A DNA stretch of 64,000 bases from an uncultured Eubacteriales bacterium (GCA_902776285.1 CACYPK010000008.1:22992-86991), one strand, 5' to 3'. Counted from the stretch's first letter, positions 1 through 8,883 are shown. A program made the numbers and translations. Notes: generated by a model not told the origin, from the sequence alone.

Positions 1-153
1 AAGTCCGATGGCAGGGTCGGCGTCTATCGCCAGTATCCTCGAATCAGGATATTCTTCGGTGAGTATCCTGACCATCGCGGAACTGATAGAAGTCTTTCCG
101 ACTCCTCCCTTGCCGGCTACAGTTAGAATCTTGGTGTCTCTCTCTTTTTCCAT
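1..153 (-). CDS. CooC-like P-loop ATPase (N-terminal part, runs off left edge)
   Basis: Only the first 51 codons are in the window. The start is the ATG at 153. Residues 13-21 form a deviant Walker A (AGKGGVGKT), and a DADPAIGL segment follows near residue 45. Both are typical of the MinD/NifH/CooC class of dimeric ATPases, and DADP at this place is most like the CooC maturation factors that load nickel or Fe-S centres into CODH-type enzymes. This is not the HgdC/BadF activator type that would be expected to drive 2-hydroxyacyl-CoA dehydratases. It lies on the same strand as htpG, separated by a 247-bp structured repeat. A CooT-like gene at 22770 fits a nickel theme. The substrate enzyme cannot be told from this fragment. 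Confidence 0.75.
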   Translation of the reverse strand, partial: MEKERDTKILTVAGKGGVGKTSISSAMVRILTEEYPDSRILAIDADPAIGL

Positions 154-172
154 TTTTTACTCTTTTTTATAT

Positions 173-390
173 GCGGTGCGTACATACCCCGCACCGGGTA
201 ATCTGAGGCCGCCGGCACTAAATGCTTTCTTTGATCATATCGGCGTTGCCGCAATGTAGAAAGCATTGATCTTCGGCGGCAAGCGCCTCCGATAGATGCG
301 ACTGACGAGCTTTAGCGAAGTCAGAGCTTAGTACCGCTGCGAGCCGAAGCTTAGCGAGAGCGGGCCCGGAAGGGTGTATGTACGCGCCGC
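173..390. repeat. Structured repeat copy A with terminal inverted repeats
   Basis: This element fills the gap between htpG and the ATPase gene. Its ends are imperfect inverted repeats of about 18 bp: 173-190 reads GCGGTGCGTACATACCCC, and 372-390 is its near-complement. The core at 221-292 matches the cores at 19755-19826 and 21350-21424. It has a 9-bp stem (AATGCTTTC at 221-229 with GAAAGCATT at 259-267), an inner CGGC-GTT-GCCG stem, and a second GC-rich hairpin. The form resembles a MITE or other non-autonomous repeat. No protein is encoded. Confidence 0.6.
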
Positions 391-400
391 TCTTTAACGC

Positions 401-2314
401 CTAAAACAGACTGCAGATGATGTCGGTATATGCGCTCGGATCCTGAATAGGAAGTCCCGCGATCAGCAGCGCCTGATTGAGCAGCACCTCGCACATCTTC
501 TTTGCTCTCTCCGGATCGTCGATGCGGGCTCTGTCGAGAGCCAGGAACGCGTCGTGATCCACATTGAGCTCGAGTATGCGCTTGGCCTTCATACCAAGTT
601 CAGGGTTGACCGCCGTGAAGTACTTCTCCATCTCGAAGGTGATACCTTCGCCGCTAGACAGGCAGACAGGGTGGGTCCTGAGCTTGGTGGTCGCCTTTAC
701 GACGTCCACTCTGTCGCCCAGTGTCTCCTTTACGAAGTCGAAGGTGTCCTTGAACGTCTTGTTCATGGTCTCTTCGTCTTTGCCGTCGCCCAGGTCGAAG
801 TCACCGTCTATGACGGACATGAACTTCTTTTCCTTGTAGTTCCTGAACATGTCAGGGATGAAGCCGTCCGTGCTTTCGATAAAGTAGAGTATCTCTATGC
901 CTCTTTCCTTCAGTATCTCGGTCTGCGGCATTTTGTCGACCGCTTCGAGGCTGTCTCCGGTTGCATAGTAGATGTACTCCTGATCGTCCTTCATCCTCTC
1001 AACGTATTCCGCGAGAGTGACCGGCTTCTCCTCTGTAGATGACCAGAACATCAGGAAGTCCTGCAGCTGTTCCTTATATTTGCCGTAATCGTCGAGTGCG
1101 CACAGCTTGAGCTGGCGGCCGAAGCTCTTGTAGAACTTCTCGTACTCCTCGCGGTTCTTGTCGCGCATCTCCTCGAGCTTGGATCTTATCTTTTTCTCAA
1201 GGTTCTGCGAGATCAGTCTCAGCTGCCTGTCATGCTGCAGCATCTCGCGCGAGATGTTGAGCGACAGGTCAGGGGAGTCGACGACGCCTCTGACAAAGTT
1301 GAAATATTCGGGCAGAAGCTCCTTGCACTGGTCCATGATGAGAACGCCGGAACTGTAGAGCTGCAGACCGCCGGTGAAGTCGTCCGTGTAGTACTTGTTA
1401 GGCACTTTCTCCGGAATGAACATCAGGGCGTCGTAACTCACTATGCCCTCTACGGAGACTGTGATCGTCTCAAGAGGAGTCATATCGTCCTGGAATGTTG
1501 CCTTGTAGAACTCGTCGTATTCCTCCTTGGTGACCTCGGCTTTTTTACGCTGCCAGAGCGGCACCATTGAGTTGAACACTTCGTATTCGAAGACTTCCTC
1601 GAATTCAGGGTTCTCCGGATCAGAGCCCTCCTTGATGCGCGGCTGCGGCATCAGCATCTTTATCGGGAAGCGGATGTAGTCGGAATACTTCTTGACCAGC
1701 TTGTAGATAGGGTATTCCCTCATGTACTTGCTGAACTCGTCCTCGGTCTCGCCGTCCTGCCTGATGTGCATGATGACGTCCGTGCCGTGTCCGTCTCTTT
1801 CCGCTTCCTCGATGCTGTATCCGCCCGCTCCCTCGGACACCCACTTATAGGCCTTGTCCGAACCGTACTTTTTGCTGACCACTTCGACCTTGTCTGACAC
1901 CATGAAAGCGGAGTAGAAACCGACTCCGAACTGCCCTATGATGTCGACCTCGCCTGTGTGATCGTCAGTTGTGCTCTTCGCGGCCTTGGAGTCTTTCTCG
2001 AGCTGCTCGCTGAATTTGCTGCTGCCTGAGAAAGCGATCGTACCGAGGTTCTTTTCGAGCTCCTGCTCGTCCATGCCGATCCCGTTGTCGCTGACCGTAA
2101 GAGTACGGTTCTCCTTGTCAAGAGTGATAATGATCTCGTAATCACTGCGGTTCTCTCCGACCGACGGATCGGTCAGGGCGAGATAGCACATCTTATCGAT
2201 GGCATCCGACGCGTTTGAGATGATCTCACGAAGGAAGATCTCCTTGTGCGTGTAGATCGAGTTGATCATCATGTCCAGCAGACGCTGGGATTCGGCTTTG
2301 AACTTTTTCTTCAT
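401..2314 (-). CDS. htpG: HtpG, Hsp90 family molecular chaperone
   Basis: This is a 637-residue cytosolic ATP-dependent chaperone of normal bacterial Hsp90 length. The GHKL ATP-binding domain is clear: NASDAID at residues 34-40, DNGIGM at 76-81 and GQFGVGFYS at 127-135, followed by the middle domain with the catalytic arginine region (SREML) and the C-terminal dimerisation domain. It starts only 25 bp behind a small membrane-protein gene and follows a dehydratase-family gene pair on the same strand, so it may be read through from that operon as well as from its own promoter. The Shine-Dalgarno sequence is weak and A-rich. Identity is secure; the operon link is inference. Confidence 0.96.
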   Translation of the reverse strand: MKKKFKAESQRLLDMMINSIYTHKEIFLREIISNASDAIDKMCYLALTDPSVGENRSDYEIIITLDKENRTLTVSDNGIGMDEQELEKNLGTIAFSGSSKFSEQLEKDSKAAKSTTDDHTGEVDIIGQFGVGFYSAFMVSDKVEVVSKKYGSDKAYKWVSEGAGGYSIEEAERDGHGTDVIMHIRQDGETEDEFSKYMREYPIYKLVKKYSDYIRFPIKMLMPQPRIKEGSDPENPEFEEVFEYEVFNSMVPLWQRKKAEVTKEEYDEFYKATFQDDMTPLETITVSVEGIVSYDALMFIPEKVPNKYYTDDFTGGLQLYSSGVLIMDQCKELLPEYFNFVRGVVDSPDLSLNISREMLQHDRQLRLISQNLEKKIRSKLEEMRDKNREEYEKFYKSFGRQLKLCALDDYGKYKEQLQDFLMFWSSTEEKPVTLAEYVERMKDDQEYIYYATGDSLEAVDKMPQTEILKERGIEILYFIESTDGFIPDMFRNYKEKKFMSVIDGDFDLGDGKDEETMNKTFKDTFDFVKETLGDRVDVVKATTKLRTHPVCLSSGEGITFEMEKYFTAVNPELGMKAKRILELNVDHDAFLALDRARIDDPERAKKMCEVLLNQALLIAGLPIQDPSAYTDIICSLF

Positions 2315-2339
2315 TTTGCGTTAACTTCTTTCTTGTTTT

Positions 2340-2546
2340 TTATTGCATGTATTCAGTATCGAGCTGCTCGTACGGTACCGTATGCGGATCTCTTCTCTCC
2401 ATGTTGTCGAAGTGGTTCTTCATGAACGGCTCAACAACGTAGTAGAGCAGCTTGCCGTCGAGGTCGAAGTAGAATACGCAGAACAGTCCGGCATAAGCGA
2501 GAGCGGCGATGCCGAGCGTCTTCTTAATGATTTTCTTTGCCTTCAT
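2340..2546 (-). CDS. Small single-span membrane protein, unknown function
   Basis: This is a 68-residue protein with a lysine-rich N-terminus, one hydrophobic helix at about residues 9-27, and a charged C-terminal tail with tyrosines and aspartates. It begins 15 bp after the large dehydratase-family subunit and has a good GGAGG site (AAAGGAGGCCGG) before its ATG. The tight spacing implies co-transcription with that enzyme, perhaps as a small anchor or accessory subunit. I do not recognise a family. No counterpart follows the second dehydratase pair at 16.7 kb. Confidence 0.6.
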   Translation of the reverse strand: MKAKKIIKKTLGIAALAYAGLFCVFYFDLDGKLLYYVVEPFMKNHFDNMERRDPHTVPYEQLDTEYMQ

Positions 2547-2560
2547 TACCGGCCTCCTTT

Positions 2561-4198
2561 CTACCAGCTGTCGATATCGTCAAAGTCGAGCAGTGACGGA
2601 TCGAGCGGTTCTTCGCCCATTACTGTGAACATGTAGTCGTTGATGATCTGTCTGATCTGCGATCTTGGAACTGTTCTCTTGTCAGGCAGAGCGTGCGGCA
2701 TCCAGATTGCGTGGATGTTGCGGGCTCTGAACTCGTCTTCGAAGAGTCCTACGACACCCTGCATGCCCTTGCACTGCAGCTGGTCGTACATCATGACCAT
2801 GTCGCAGTTGAACTTTTCCATGTTCTCCCAGAGTTCGAAGATGTGCTGCAGTCCGCCTACAGCCATTCTTCTCATCGGAGCCCACTCGTGATATTTCGCG
2901 ATATCCATCAGGCAGTTTTCGTAAGTATCCGTCCTGATATCGAGGTCGAACATCAGCGAGTCCATGTTGATGATGGTGTTGAGGCCCCAGCAGTTGTAAG
3001 CCCATGTGCACCATGCTGAGTAATACAGCGGAGCGCATGACCATGCGATGACTCTGTGTCTCGTCATAGGGAAGGTGTTGATGTCTTCGTTTACGCACTT
3101 CTCCATGATCTTTCTGACCTTGGCATCAACATCATGCCAGAATGGTCTCTCGCCGTACTGCGAGTAGAAGATCCTGTACAGAGCCTGAGCTACGCCGTTG
3201 ATAGGATAGCTGTGAGTATTCGCGGCTACGTCCCATTTCTCTCTCTCGAACTGGTTCTGCTTGTTCTGCAGCTCAATGTGTTTCTTCAGTTCTTCCCAGT
3301 GGAACTCAAGTCCTGTCTGCTCTTCCATGAATCTCCAGGCCATCTCGATTTCCTTGGCGCAGTTTTCGAGAACGGAATCGTCGTCGAACTGCATTACCTG
3401 AGGCATCGCGAAGAGCGGCTTGTTCATCATCCAGTCCTGAATGACGGATGTTCCTACCGAGCTGTCGCAGGCTTCGTTTGTAGTAACCATCGCGACATAT
3501 GAATCAGGAACATCATCCTCGATGTAGATGCCTGCCTCGGCCTGGCACATCGGACAAGGGTCGCCCGGAAGTCCGTAAGCCTGGACCGCGTCGATGTAGT
3601 TAAGTACTGTGTGGTTGTTGCAGTGGCATGTTACGAAGTACGGGATCATCTGTGTCGGCAGGTAATAGCCGCCCTGATCCATGTACGGATAAATGACTCC
3701 GCCCCATACTGTCTCGTCTGTACCGATCGTCTTAGCTCTGAGCGCCGGATCTCCGCCGATATTGAGGTCTCTGTTAAAGAATCCGGTGATCTGGTACAGG
3801 CACGCGCTTACGATACCTCTGAAGTGCCATGCGGACGCGGCGAGTGTCTCGCCTCTCATTCCCTCAAGGCATCTGTCGAACCAGTGCATTACGGTCAGGT
3901 ATGTCTGGCCCATCCATCTGTATCTCCATGTTCCCTTGAGGAACTGGACCAGGCCCTTAGGGCCGCCGCCGTAAACCATGATGTCGCGAACGATCATTCC
4001 GTAGTTGTACAGCCAGATGTTGTTGAAGTAGTACATGGTATCCTTGAAACCACGCCACTCTCTGTGCTTGTAAAGACCTGTCTTAGGAATATACAGGTCG
4101 CCAAGACGTCTTTCACCGTGAGGCTTGCCATACCAGAAGTCCCTTGCAGCCTTCTTGACGTCGAGGTCTTTAAGTTTGCTTAAATCAGGTTTCTTCAT
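2561..4198 (-). CDS. 2-hydroxyacyl-CoA dehydratase / benzoyl-CoA reductase family large subunit (pair 1)
   Basis: This 545-residue protein belongs to the HgdA/HgdB-BcrB/BcrC family, whose heterodimers hold [4Fe-4S] clusters and carry out radical dehydration of 2-hydroxyacyl-CoAs or reduction of aromatic-ring CoAs. It is longer than usual (430-480) because of an N-terminal extension of about 80 residues. Shared features with its paralogue at 16706 are a GDPCPMCQAEAG segment, a Cys-rich stretch (AWSCAPLYYSAWC), and the same EEPLDP motif near the C-terminus. It begins 3 bp after the small subunit with GGAGGG before the ATG, so the pair is translated together. The substrate is unknown, and no BadF/HgdC-type activator ATPase is visible nearby. 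Confidence 0.8.
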   Translation of the reverse strand: MKKPDLSKLKDLDVKKAARDFWYGKPHGERRLGDLYIPKTGLYKHREWRGFKDTMYYFNNIWLYNYGMIVRDIMVYGGGPKGLVQFLKGTWRYRWMGQTYLTVMHWFDRCLEGMRGETLAASAWHFRGIVSACLYQITGFFNRDLNIGGDPALRAKTIGTDETVWGGVIYPYMDQGGYYLPTQMIPYFVTCHCNNHTVLNYIDAVQAYGLPGDPCPMCQAEAGIYIEDDVPDSYVAMVTTNEACDSSVGTSVIQDWMMNKPLFAMPQVMQFDDDSVLENCAKEIEMAWRFMEEQTGLEFHWEELKKHIELQNKQNQFEREKWDVAANTHSYPINGVAQALYRIFYSQYGERPFWHDVDAKVRKIMEKCVNEDINTFPMTRHRVIAWSCAPLYYSAWCTWAYNCWGLNTIINMDSLMFDLDIRTDTYENCLMDIAKYHEWAPMRRMAVGGLQHIFELWENMEKFNCDMVMMYDQLQCKGMQGVVGLFEDEFRARNIHAIWMPHALPDKRTVPRSQIRQIINDYMFTVMGEEPLDPSLLDFDDIDSW

Positions 4199-4201
4199 GT
4201 C

Positions 4202-5389
4202 TTAGCCCTCCTGGATCTTCTTGAGCTCTACGCTCTCAACGAAAGCCTGGAATCTTGTCCTGAGCTGTCCGGACGCCGTGTTGATGTACTCCTTCTCGAT
4301 GGAGCATACCGGGTATCCGAAGTCTCTTGGCAGAACGATCGTGTCGATCATTCTCTCAAAGCTCCAGTATTCACAGAACTTGTTGGATTCCACGATGATA
4401 CCGTCTGCCTTGTATTCCTTTGCGTAGTCTGCCAGCACCTTCTTGCGGTGTCTCATCTCCTGCTGCTCCATGAATCTCGCGCACTGGCTTGTCAGCAGAT
4501 AGTGTCTGGCGACCGCTGTCAGAGGATCTTCGCCCTCCTTGATGTCGATGTGCTGTCTGGACTCGAGCGAGCCGTAGCAGTGTCTGTCGGCTACCACGAG
4601 AGCTCCGCAGCCTTCGATCAGCTTGATGAAGTCAGGGTCGTCGTTCTCGGAACCTGCGAGCAGGACCTTGATCTTATAGTTAGGCTTGTCGTCAGGCTCT
4701 CTTTTCTTGAGCTCCTCGAGTGTCTCTCTGAGTTTGTCGATGATGAGATACTTAGGGCATACCATCGATACAAGATTGATAACGCTGAACTCGTAACCTG
4801 TAATGGTAGGGTTGTCGAGTTTGCGGAAGTTGCCGATCTCAGTGATGATATCGTTAACTTCGTTGTTCATCTTGATCGCCTTCAGGATGGCCTCGTCGGA
4901 AGTGTCGACTCCGTACTCTTTAGCAAGGAAATCGAGAACTTTGATCTTCAGCTGCTTCCTGTAGTGATCGATGCTGTTCTCGTTCTTCTTGAACGGAACG
5001 TCGGTGAATGAAGTCTTGAACGTAGCGTTGTTGATAACGTCGCCCATATACTCGAGATGCTCCTGGAATCTGCATGTTACCGTGCAGGTCTCTGTAGCGA
5101 GCTGGGCGTCGATGAAGTTGAATCCGCCCTCCAGAGCTCTCTCGAGAAGGGATCTGCCGTAGTGGCATGTACGTCCGGACATGTAGTAAGAAGCCATGTC
5201 AGGCGATGTGCACCTAGGCGCTCTCAGTCTTACTGCGAAGCAGCCCGGCAGATCGAGGAGGACTTCAGGCATAAAGTAGCATGTGTAACCGAGACACAGA
5301 TTGCCGTCTTCCTTGCCCTTGCGCACGAGCTCGTTGTTAGCTTCCTGCAGCAGGTCCTCAAAGTAGATCAGATGCTTTAAGTCACGCAT
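4202..5389 (-). CDS. 2-hydroxyacyl-CoA dehydratase / benzoyl-CoA reductase family small subunit (pair 1)
   Basis: This 395-residue partner of the 545-residue subunit is the first gene of its operon. The three cluster-binding cysteines expected for the family are at about Cys75 (GRTCHYGRS), Cys102 (ETCTVTC) and Cys339 (SNKFCEYW), so it should carry a [4Fe-4S] cluster. The PEVL and ALEGGFNFIDA segments are typical of the family. It is closely similar to the 400-residue protein at 18310, including an almost identical first 20 residues, so the two operons are duplicates that have diverged. A plausible promoter lies at 5525-5554. The family is secure, the substrate is not. Confidence 0.85.
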   Translation of the reverse strand: MRDLKHLIYFEDLLQEANNELVRKGKEDGNLCLGYTCYFMPEVLLDLPGCFAVRLRAPRCTSPDMASYYMSGRTCHYGRSLLERALEGGFNFIDAQLATETCTVTCRFQEHLEYMGDVINNATFKTSFTDVPFKKNENSIDHYRKQLKIKVLDFLAKEYGVDTSDEAILKAIKMNNEVNDIITEIGNFRKLDNPTITGYEFSVINLVSMVCPKYLIIDKLRETLEELKKREPDDKPNYKIKVLLAGSENDDPDFIKLIEGCGALVVADRHCYGSLESRQHIDIKEGEDPLTAVARHYLLTSQCARFMEQQEMRHRKKVLADYAKEYKADGIIVESNKFCEYWSFERMIDTIVLPRDFGYPVCSIEKEYINTASGQLRTRFQAFVESVELKKIQEG

Positions 5390-5524
5390 TATGTGTCACC
5401 TTACCTCTCCCTCTCTTTGATAAAATGCTCATAAGAAACTGACGCGCTCTTGTCTTTCTGCACACGCGAAACCGCGGAACTGACATTGAGCAATCAGTTT
5501 TCCTACAATAATATTACTGAGTTT

Positions 5525-5554
5525 ATTTTACGGCTTGCGTTATAATTGTGTCAA
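5525..5554 (-). promoter_or_regulatory. Candidate sigma-A promoter for dehydratase pair 1
   Basis: Read on the minus strand, a TTGACA -35 (complement of 5549-5554) and a TAAAAT -10 (complement of 5525-5530) are separated by 18 bp. This leaves a leader of about 130 nt before the start at 5389, with no open frame and some short palindromes. Confidence 0.5.
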
Positions 5555-5603
5555 TGACGCGGAGGCGTGGAAACTGTCTAATACGATTTGGTTTTTGTAT
5601 TTT

Positions 5604-5686
5604 TTTGATACAATATTTGAGCTTTATTTATATCCCCCATATAGGGTTGTAAATACTGAAAAAAGCCACAACATTTGATACAATAT
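5604..5686 (+). promoter_or_regulatory. Duplicated extended -10 like element upstream of His-rich gene
   Basis: The 13-mer TTTGATACAATAT occurs at 5604-5616 and again at 5674-5686. Each contains TGATACAAT, an extended -10 promoter form. The second copy is suitably placed for the gene at 5765. The rest of the 375-bp gap between 5390 and 5764 holds no gene. Confidence 0.35.
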
Positions 5687-5764
5687 ACGGGCAGGAAAAC
5701 AACGGCTCCGTGGCCGGTCAACGCGGCCGCGGACACAGGGAAAAGCATAAATTGGAGGCATAAA

Positions 5765-6127
5765 ATGTGCACTGAAAACAAAGCAGTCAACGCGGCCGCG
5801 GATCACGAGCACGAGGTCCACGAACACGACCACGCGCACACTCACGAGCATGAGCACTGCGGTCACACTCACACGCATACTCACGCTGACGGAACCGCTC
5901 ATTCGCACGCTCACACCCACACGCACGCGACTGCTTCTTCACCGGAAGAGGCGCTCGCTTTGCTGAAGTACATGCTCGACCATAACAGGCATCACGCCGA
6001 GGAGCTACACGACCTGGCTCACTCCTTTGACGATGTCACCGCCGACCTCATCCACGACGCGGTCGACAAGCTGGGCGAGAGCAACGACCTTATAGAGCAG
6101 GCTCTGTCTCTCATAACAAACGCGTAA
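5765..6127 (+). CDS. Histidine-rich metal-binding protein
   Basis: This 120-residue cytosolic protein has residues 14-54 almost entirely alternating His with Glu, Asp, Thr or Ala (about 18 His), followed by a predicted two-helix C-terminal part from about residue 60. Such His tracts bind nickel, zinc or cobalt and act as metal stores or chaperones. The start chosen has a strong GGAGG seven bases upstream; the frame stays open further upstream but lacks a site. A 17-bp sequence at 5786-5802, encoding VNAAAD, is also present before the start at 5717-5733. The gene stands alone between a promoter region and a terminator. The exact metal is unknown. Confidence 0.75.
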   Translation: MCTENKAVNAAADHEHEVHEHDHAHTHEHEHCGHTHTHTHADGTAHSHAHTHTHATASSPEEALALLKYMLDHNRHHAEELHDLAHSFDDVTADLIHDAVDKLGESNDLIEQALSLITNA

Positions 6128-6145
6128 CATTGCGGCAAAACAAAA

Positions 6146-6177
6146 GCGGCGGAAGGGATGCCTTCCGCCGCGGTTTT
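6146..6177. terminator. Bidirectional rho-independent terminator
   Basis: An 11-bp GC-rich stem (GCGGCGGAAGG with CCTTCCGCCGC) is followed by T-runs on both strands. It separates the convergent His-rich and MATE genes. Confidence 0.85.
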
Positions 6178-6185
6178 ATTGTCTT

Positions 6186-7940
6186 TTAAAGCCTGATGGT
6201 CAGAACGTTCAGTCCTATCAGGTTCTGGTATGTCATTTCCTTTGCCAGCTTGGAAACCATGCGTATGCCGATGTTCCTGAGAGGATCGTCCCCGCTCAGC
6301 AGATCCGCTCTCTCCATAGGGTCGAACGGTACGCAGTCGTCCTTTATGCGAAGCATCACTTCGCCGTCCTTATATGTCACATGCGCTTCTATCATGTGAT
6401 CCTTCTCGTCTTTAGTGAATCCGTGGTCTACCACGTTGCCCGCCATCTCCTCAAGGCAGAGGGCAGCATAAAGGGAGGTTTTGCTGTCGAGTCCGTGTTT
6501 CTCGCAGAAATCCTGCACGGTGACGGCGGTGCCGGTCACATCGGACATGCTCCGGACAGGAATGTCCAGGCGGTCTTCATCGGGCACTCCGAATCCCGGG
6601 CGGAGCATCAGAAAATCGTCTCCGCGAGGGAAGCGCCTGTTGAACACGCACGCGTAGCACAGTGACAGCAGCAGCGTCAGCGCGATGCCTATCGGGTTCG
6701 CCAGCCAGACGCCGAGAGCTCCTATCTTAGGCGCGAGTATCAGCGACGGTATCACCATGGCGAAGAATCCGTCAAACACCGACAGTATGTTCACATAGAT
6801 GTTGTGGCCGCATGCCTGCAGGTAATTCGCTATCACCTGGGCCAGCACTATGAACGGTATGCAGCTGCTGCATATTATGAAGAGCTGGCGGGTGAGCCTG
6901 TAAACTTCAGTCGTCTTGTCCGGGAAGAAGATCAGCGTCACCGGTCCGCTCAGCAGAAGCACGACAGCCGTCACGACAAGCGACATCGGGACAGTCTTCG
7001 ACAGAGTCATCCTGAGGAGCCTCCTGAGCGAGTCCTTGTCCTCCTCGCCGAAGAACACGCTCGCGAGCATCCTGAGCGTTGCTCCGGTGCCAAGAGCAAA
7101 GGCGTAGAGCAGACCGCTTATCATGCTGAACGCGGATTGCGCCGAGAGACCGTCATTGCCCGAATACATGAGGAGTATCCTGTTTATTGTGATGCCCCTC
7201 AAAGCGAGCATGAACACAAGCACCGCTCCCGGCGCGCCGACGGCTATCATTGAGCCGAGCACCCTGAAGTCGATATGCTTGCATCCCATCTTGAGCTGCG
7301 ACCTCCCGGTCTGGTAGTAAGGAACGAGTATGACCAGATATATCCAGTTGCTTATCGAGGTGGCCAGGGCAAGGCCCCATACACCCATTTTAAGCACCGC
7401 CACGAGCAGTATGTCGAGCGCGACATTCGATATGACCAGACCTGCTATGCCGGCGTATCCGCGCGCGCTCTGCCTTTCCATCTGCAGGAAAGCCGCGATC
7501 TGCTGCGCGAGCAGCATCGGGATGATGCCTACCGCGTATCCTCTTATGTATGTTATGAGAGCGGGCCTCAGCTCGCTGCTCGCGCCCAGGATATCCGCGA
7601 TCGGTCCGGGCAATATTAAACTGACCGCCGTAAGCAAAGCTCCGGCGGTCAGTGCCGCGCCAAGATTCATCGTGAAGATGCTCTTCGTCTTTTCAAGGTC
7701 GCCGCTTCCCATCGACCTTCCGCAGAGGACGGCCGCTCCTCCGAGCAGCACCGCTCCCACGGCTGTCAGGGCGTTTATCATCGAAAAGTAAAGTCCGACG
7801 ACACCTACGGTAGAAGAGTCAATACATCTTCCGGCTACAGCTCCGTCAACTATGAGGTTGACGGAACCCATCGCAACTATGAGTATCTGTACCGGCAGCA
7901 GCTTAAAGAACAGCCGCTCCAGCATGGCGTTTTTATTCAT
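6186..7940 (-). CDS. MATE family transporter fused to a GHKL (anti-sigma-kinase-like) ATPase domain
   Basis: Residues 1 to about 440 form a 12-helix MATE-type cation-coupled multidrug exporter. Residues about 455-584 add a soluble domain with LCLEEMAGNVVDHG (the N-box of HATPase_c_2), a DDCVPFDP segment (G1-like) and GIRMVSKLA (G2-like), resembling SpoIIAB/RsbW anti-sigma kinases. MATE proteins are usually about 450 residues, so the extra domain is a real fusion. It is probably cytoplasmic and could sense ATP or control transport or a partner. It starts 9 bp after a lipoprotein gene, and with the gene at 8884 forms a three-gene operon. The drug or metabolite exported is not predictable. Confidence 0.88.
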   Translation of the reverse strand: MNKNAMLERLFFKLLPVQILIVAMGSVNLIVDGAVAGRCIDSSTVGVVGLYFSMINALTAVGAVLLGGAAVLCGRSMGSGDLEKTKSIFTMNLGAALTAGALLTAVSLILPGPIADILGASSELRPALITYIRGYAVGIIPMLLAQQIAAFLQMERQSARGYAGIAGLVISNVALDILLVAVLKMGVWGLALATSISNWIYLVILVPYYQTGRSQLKMGCKHIDFRVLGSMIAVGAPGAVLVFMLALRGITINRILLMYSGNDGLSAQSAFSMISGLLYAFALGTGATLRMLASVFFGEEDKDSLRRLLRMTLSKTVPMSLVVTAVVLLLSGPVTLIFFPDKTTEVYRLTRQLFIICSSCIPFIVLAQVIANYLQACGHNIYVNILSVFDGFFAMVIPSLILAPKIGALGVWLANPIGIALTLLLSLCYACVFNRRFPRGDDFLMLRPGFGVPDEDRLDIPVRSMSDVTGTAVTVQDFCEKHGLDSKTSLYAALCLEEMAGNVVDHGFTKDEKDHMIEAHVTYKDGEVMLRIKDDCVPFDPMERADLLSGDDPLRNIGIRMVSKLAKEMTYQNLIGLNVLTIRL

Positions 7941-7948
7941 TTATGGTT

Positions 7949-8869
7949 TTATTGAATTCCGCTGACAAGCGCGGTCACATCCTCAGCCGGCAGACCGTAG
8001 TCCGTGTCACCGCCAAGGCCTTCTACGAGTATAGCGTAGTCGTAGGTGCCATCGTGCCAGATCGTCTTGGTCGCTTCACCCTCGCGGTTTCCGAAGCAGC
8101 TGACTTCGAAGTCGCCTACCTGAACATTCCAGTCGTACTTGTACTCGTTGTAATCGCCGGAAATGTCGCCTTCGTCCATCTCGTTATCTCTTGTTCCCTT
8201 GCGGATCAGCATCCCGACCGCCGGAAACTCAATGTCCGCGTCCGCGATGCCCTTCATGCATCTGTATTCATTGACCTTGACCTCTCCGAGGCTGATCGTC
8301 ATGCCTTCAGGAACGGTGAATCCGTCGAGGCCCGCGCTCTTGGCAGCTGCCTCAGCCGACTCCGCTGTGGTCCAAGGATTGGCCACTCCGGTTGTTTCCG
8401 CTTCAGGGCCGTTCTCCGTGTACTCGAACACCATGCCGTCGGCAACGTGCTCCTGATCGTCCTGCCAGGTGAGCGTGACCGGATCGCCCTCAGCAAACGT
8501 TATGAAGCCGTGTCCGTTCATATAGACTTCTTCCTGCGACTTTACGTCTCCGTTGTCGTCATAGACATAATCGGTCCTCGCGCAGTCGTGAAACTCAAAG
8601 GTGAGCGTCGCCGGGTCGAAGGTCCCTGTCATTGTCCACGTGCTGTTTTCCCATGCGCTGCTTCCCCAGGTAACGAAAGCTCCCGCGCCGTCGTCACCCT
8701 GAGCTTCGATGAATACGCTGGCTCTGTCGCACTGATAGAAGCCTACATAATTCATCACCGGGTTCTGCCCGTCATCAGGCATATCTTCACTGTTGCACGC
8801 TGTGAGTCCTACGACCGCTGTCATGAGCAGCGCCATCATCAGCGCAAAAATCTTTTTAGTCATTTTCAT
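7949..8869 (-). CDS. Putative lipoprotein, unknown function
   Basis: This 306-residue protein has a typical lipoprotein signal peptide: MKMTKK, a hydrophobic core, then lipobox LTAC with Cys25. The mature part is acidic and rich in Trp, Tyr and Asp, without recognised catalytic motifs. It sits between a small Tic20-like membrane protein (15 bp upstream) and the MATE-kinase fusion (9 bp downstream), and has a GGAGGTAAC ribosome site. It probably faces the outside as part of the same function as the transporter. I do not recognise a family. Confidence 0.7.
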   Translation of the reverse strand: MKMTKKIFALMMALLMTAVVGLTACNSEDMPDDGQNPVMNYVGFYQCDRASVFIEAQGDDGAGAFVTWGSSAWENSTWTMTGTFDPATLTFEFHDCARTDYVYDDNGDVKSQEEVYMNGHGFITFAEGDPVTLTWQDDQEHVADGMVFEYTENGPEAETTGVANPWTTAESAEAAAKSAGLDGFTVPEGMTISLGEVKVNEYRCMKGIADADIEFPAVGMLIRKGTRDNEMDEGDISGDYNEYKYDWNVQVGDFEVSCFGNREGEATKTIWHDGTYDYAILVEGLGGDTDYGLPAEDVTALVSGIQ

Positions 8870-8883
8870 TCCCGTTACCTCCG

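Noticed and set aside
1..153. Possible HgdC/BadF activator for the dehydratase subunits
   Set aside because: The fragment has the deviant Walker A of MinD/CooC ATPases and not the ASKHA fold sequence of activators.
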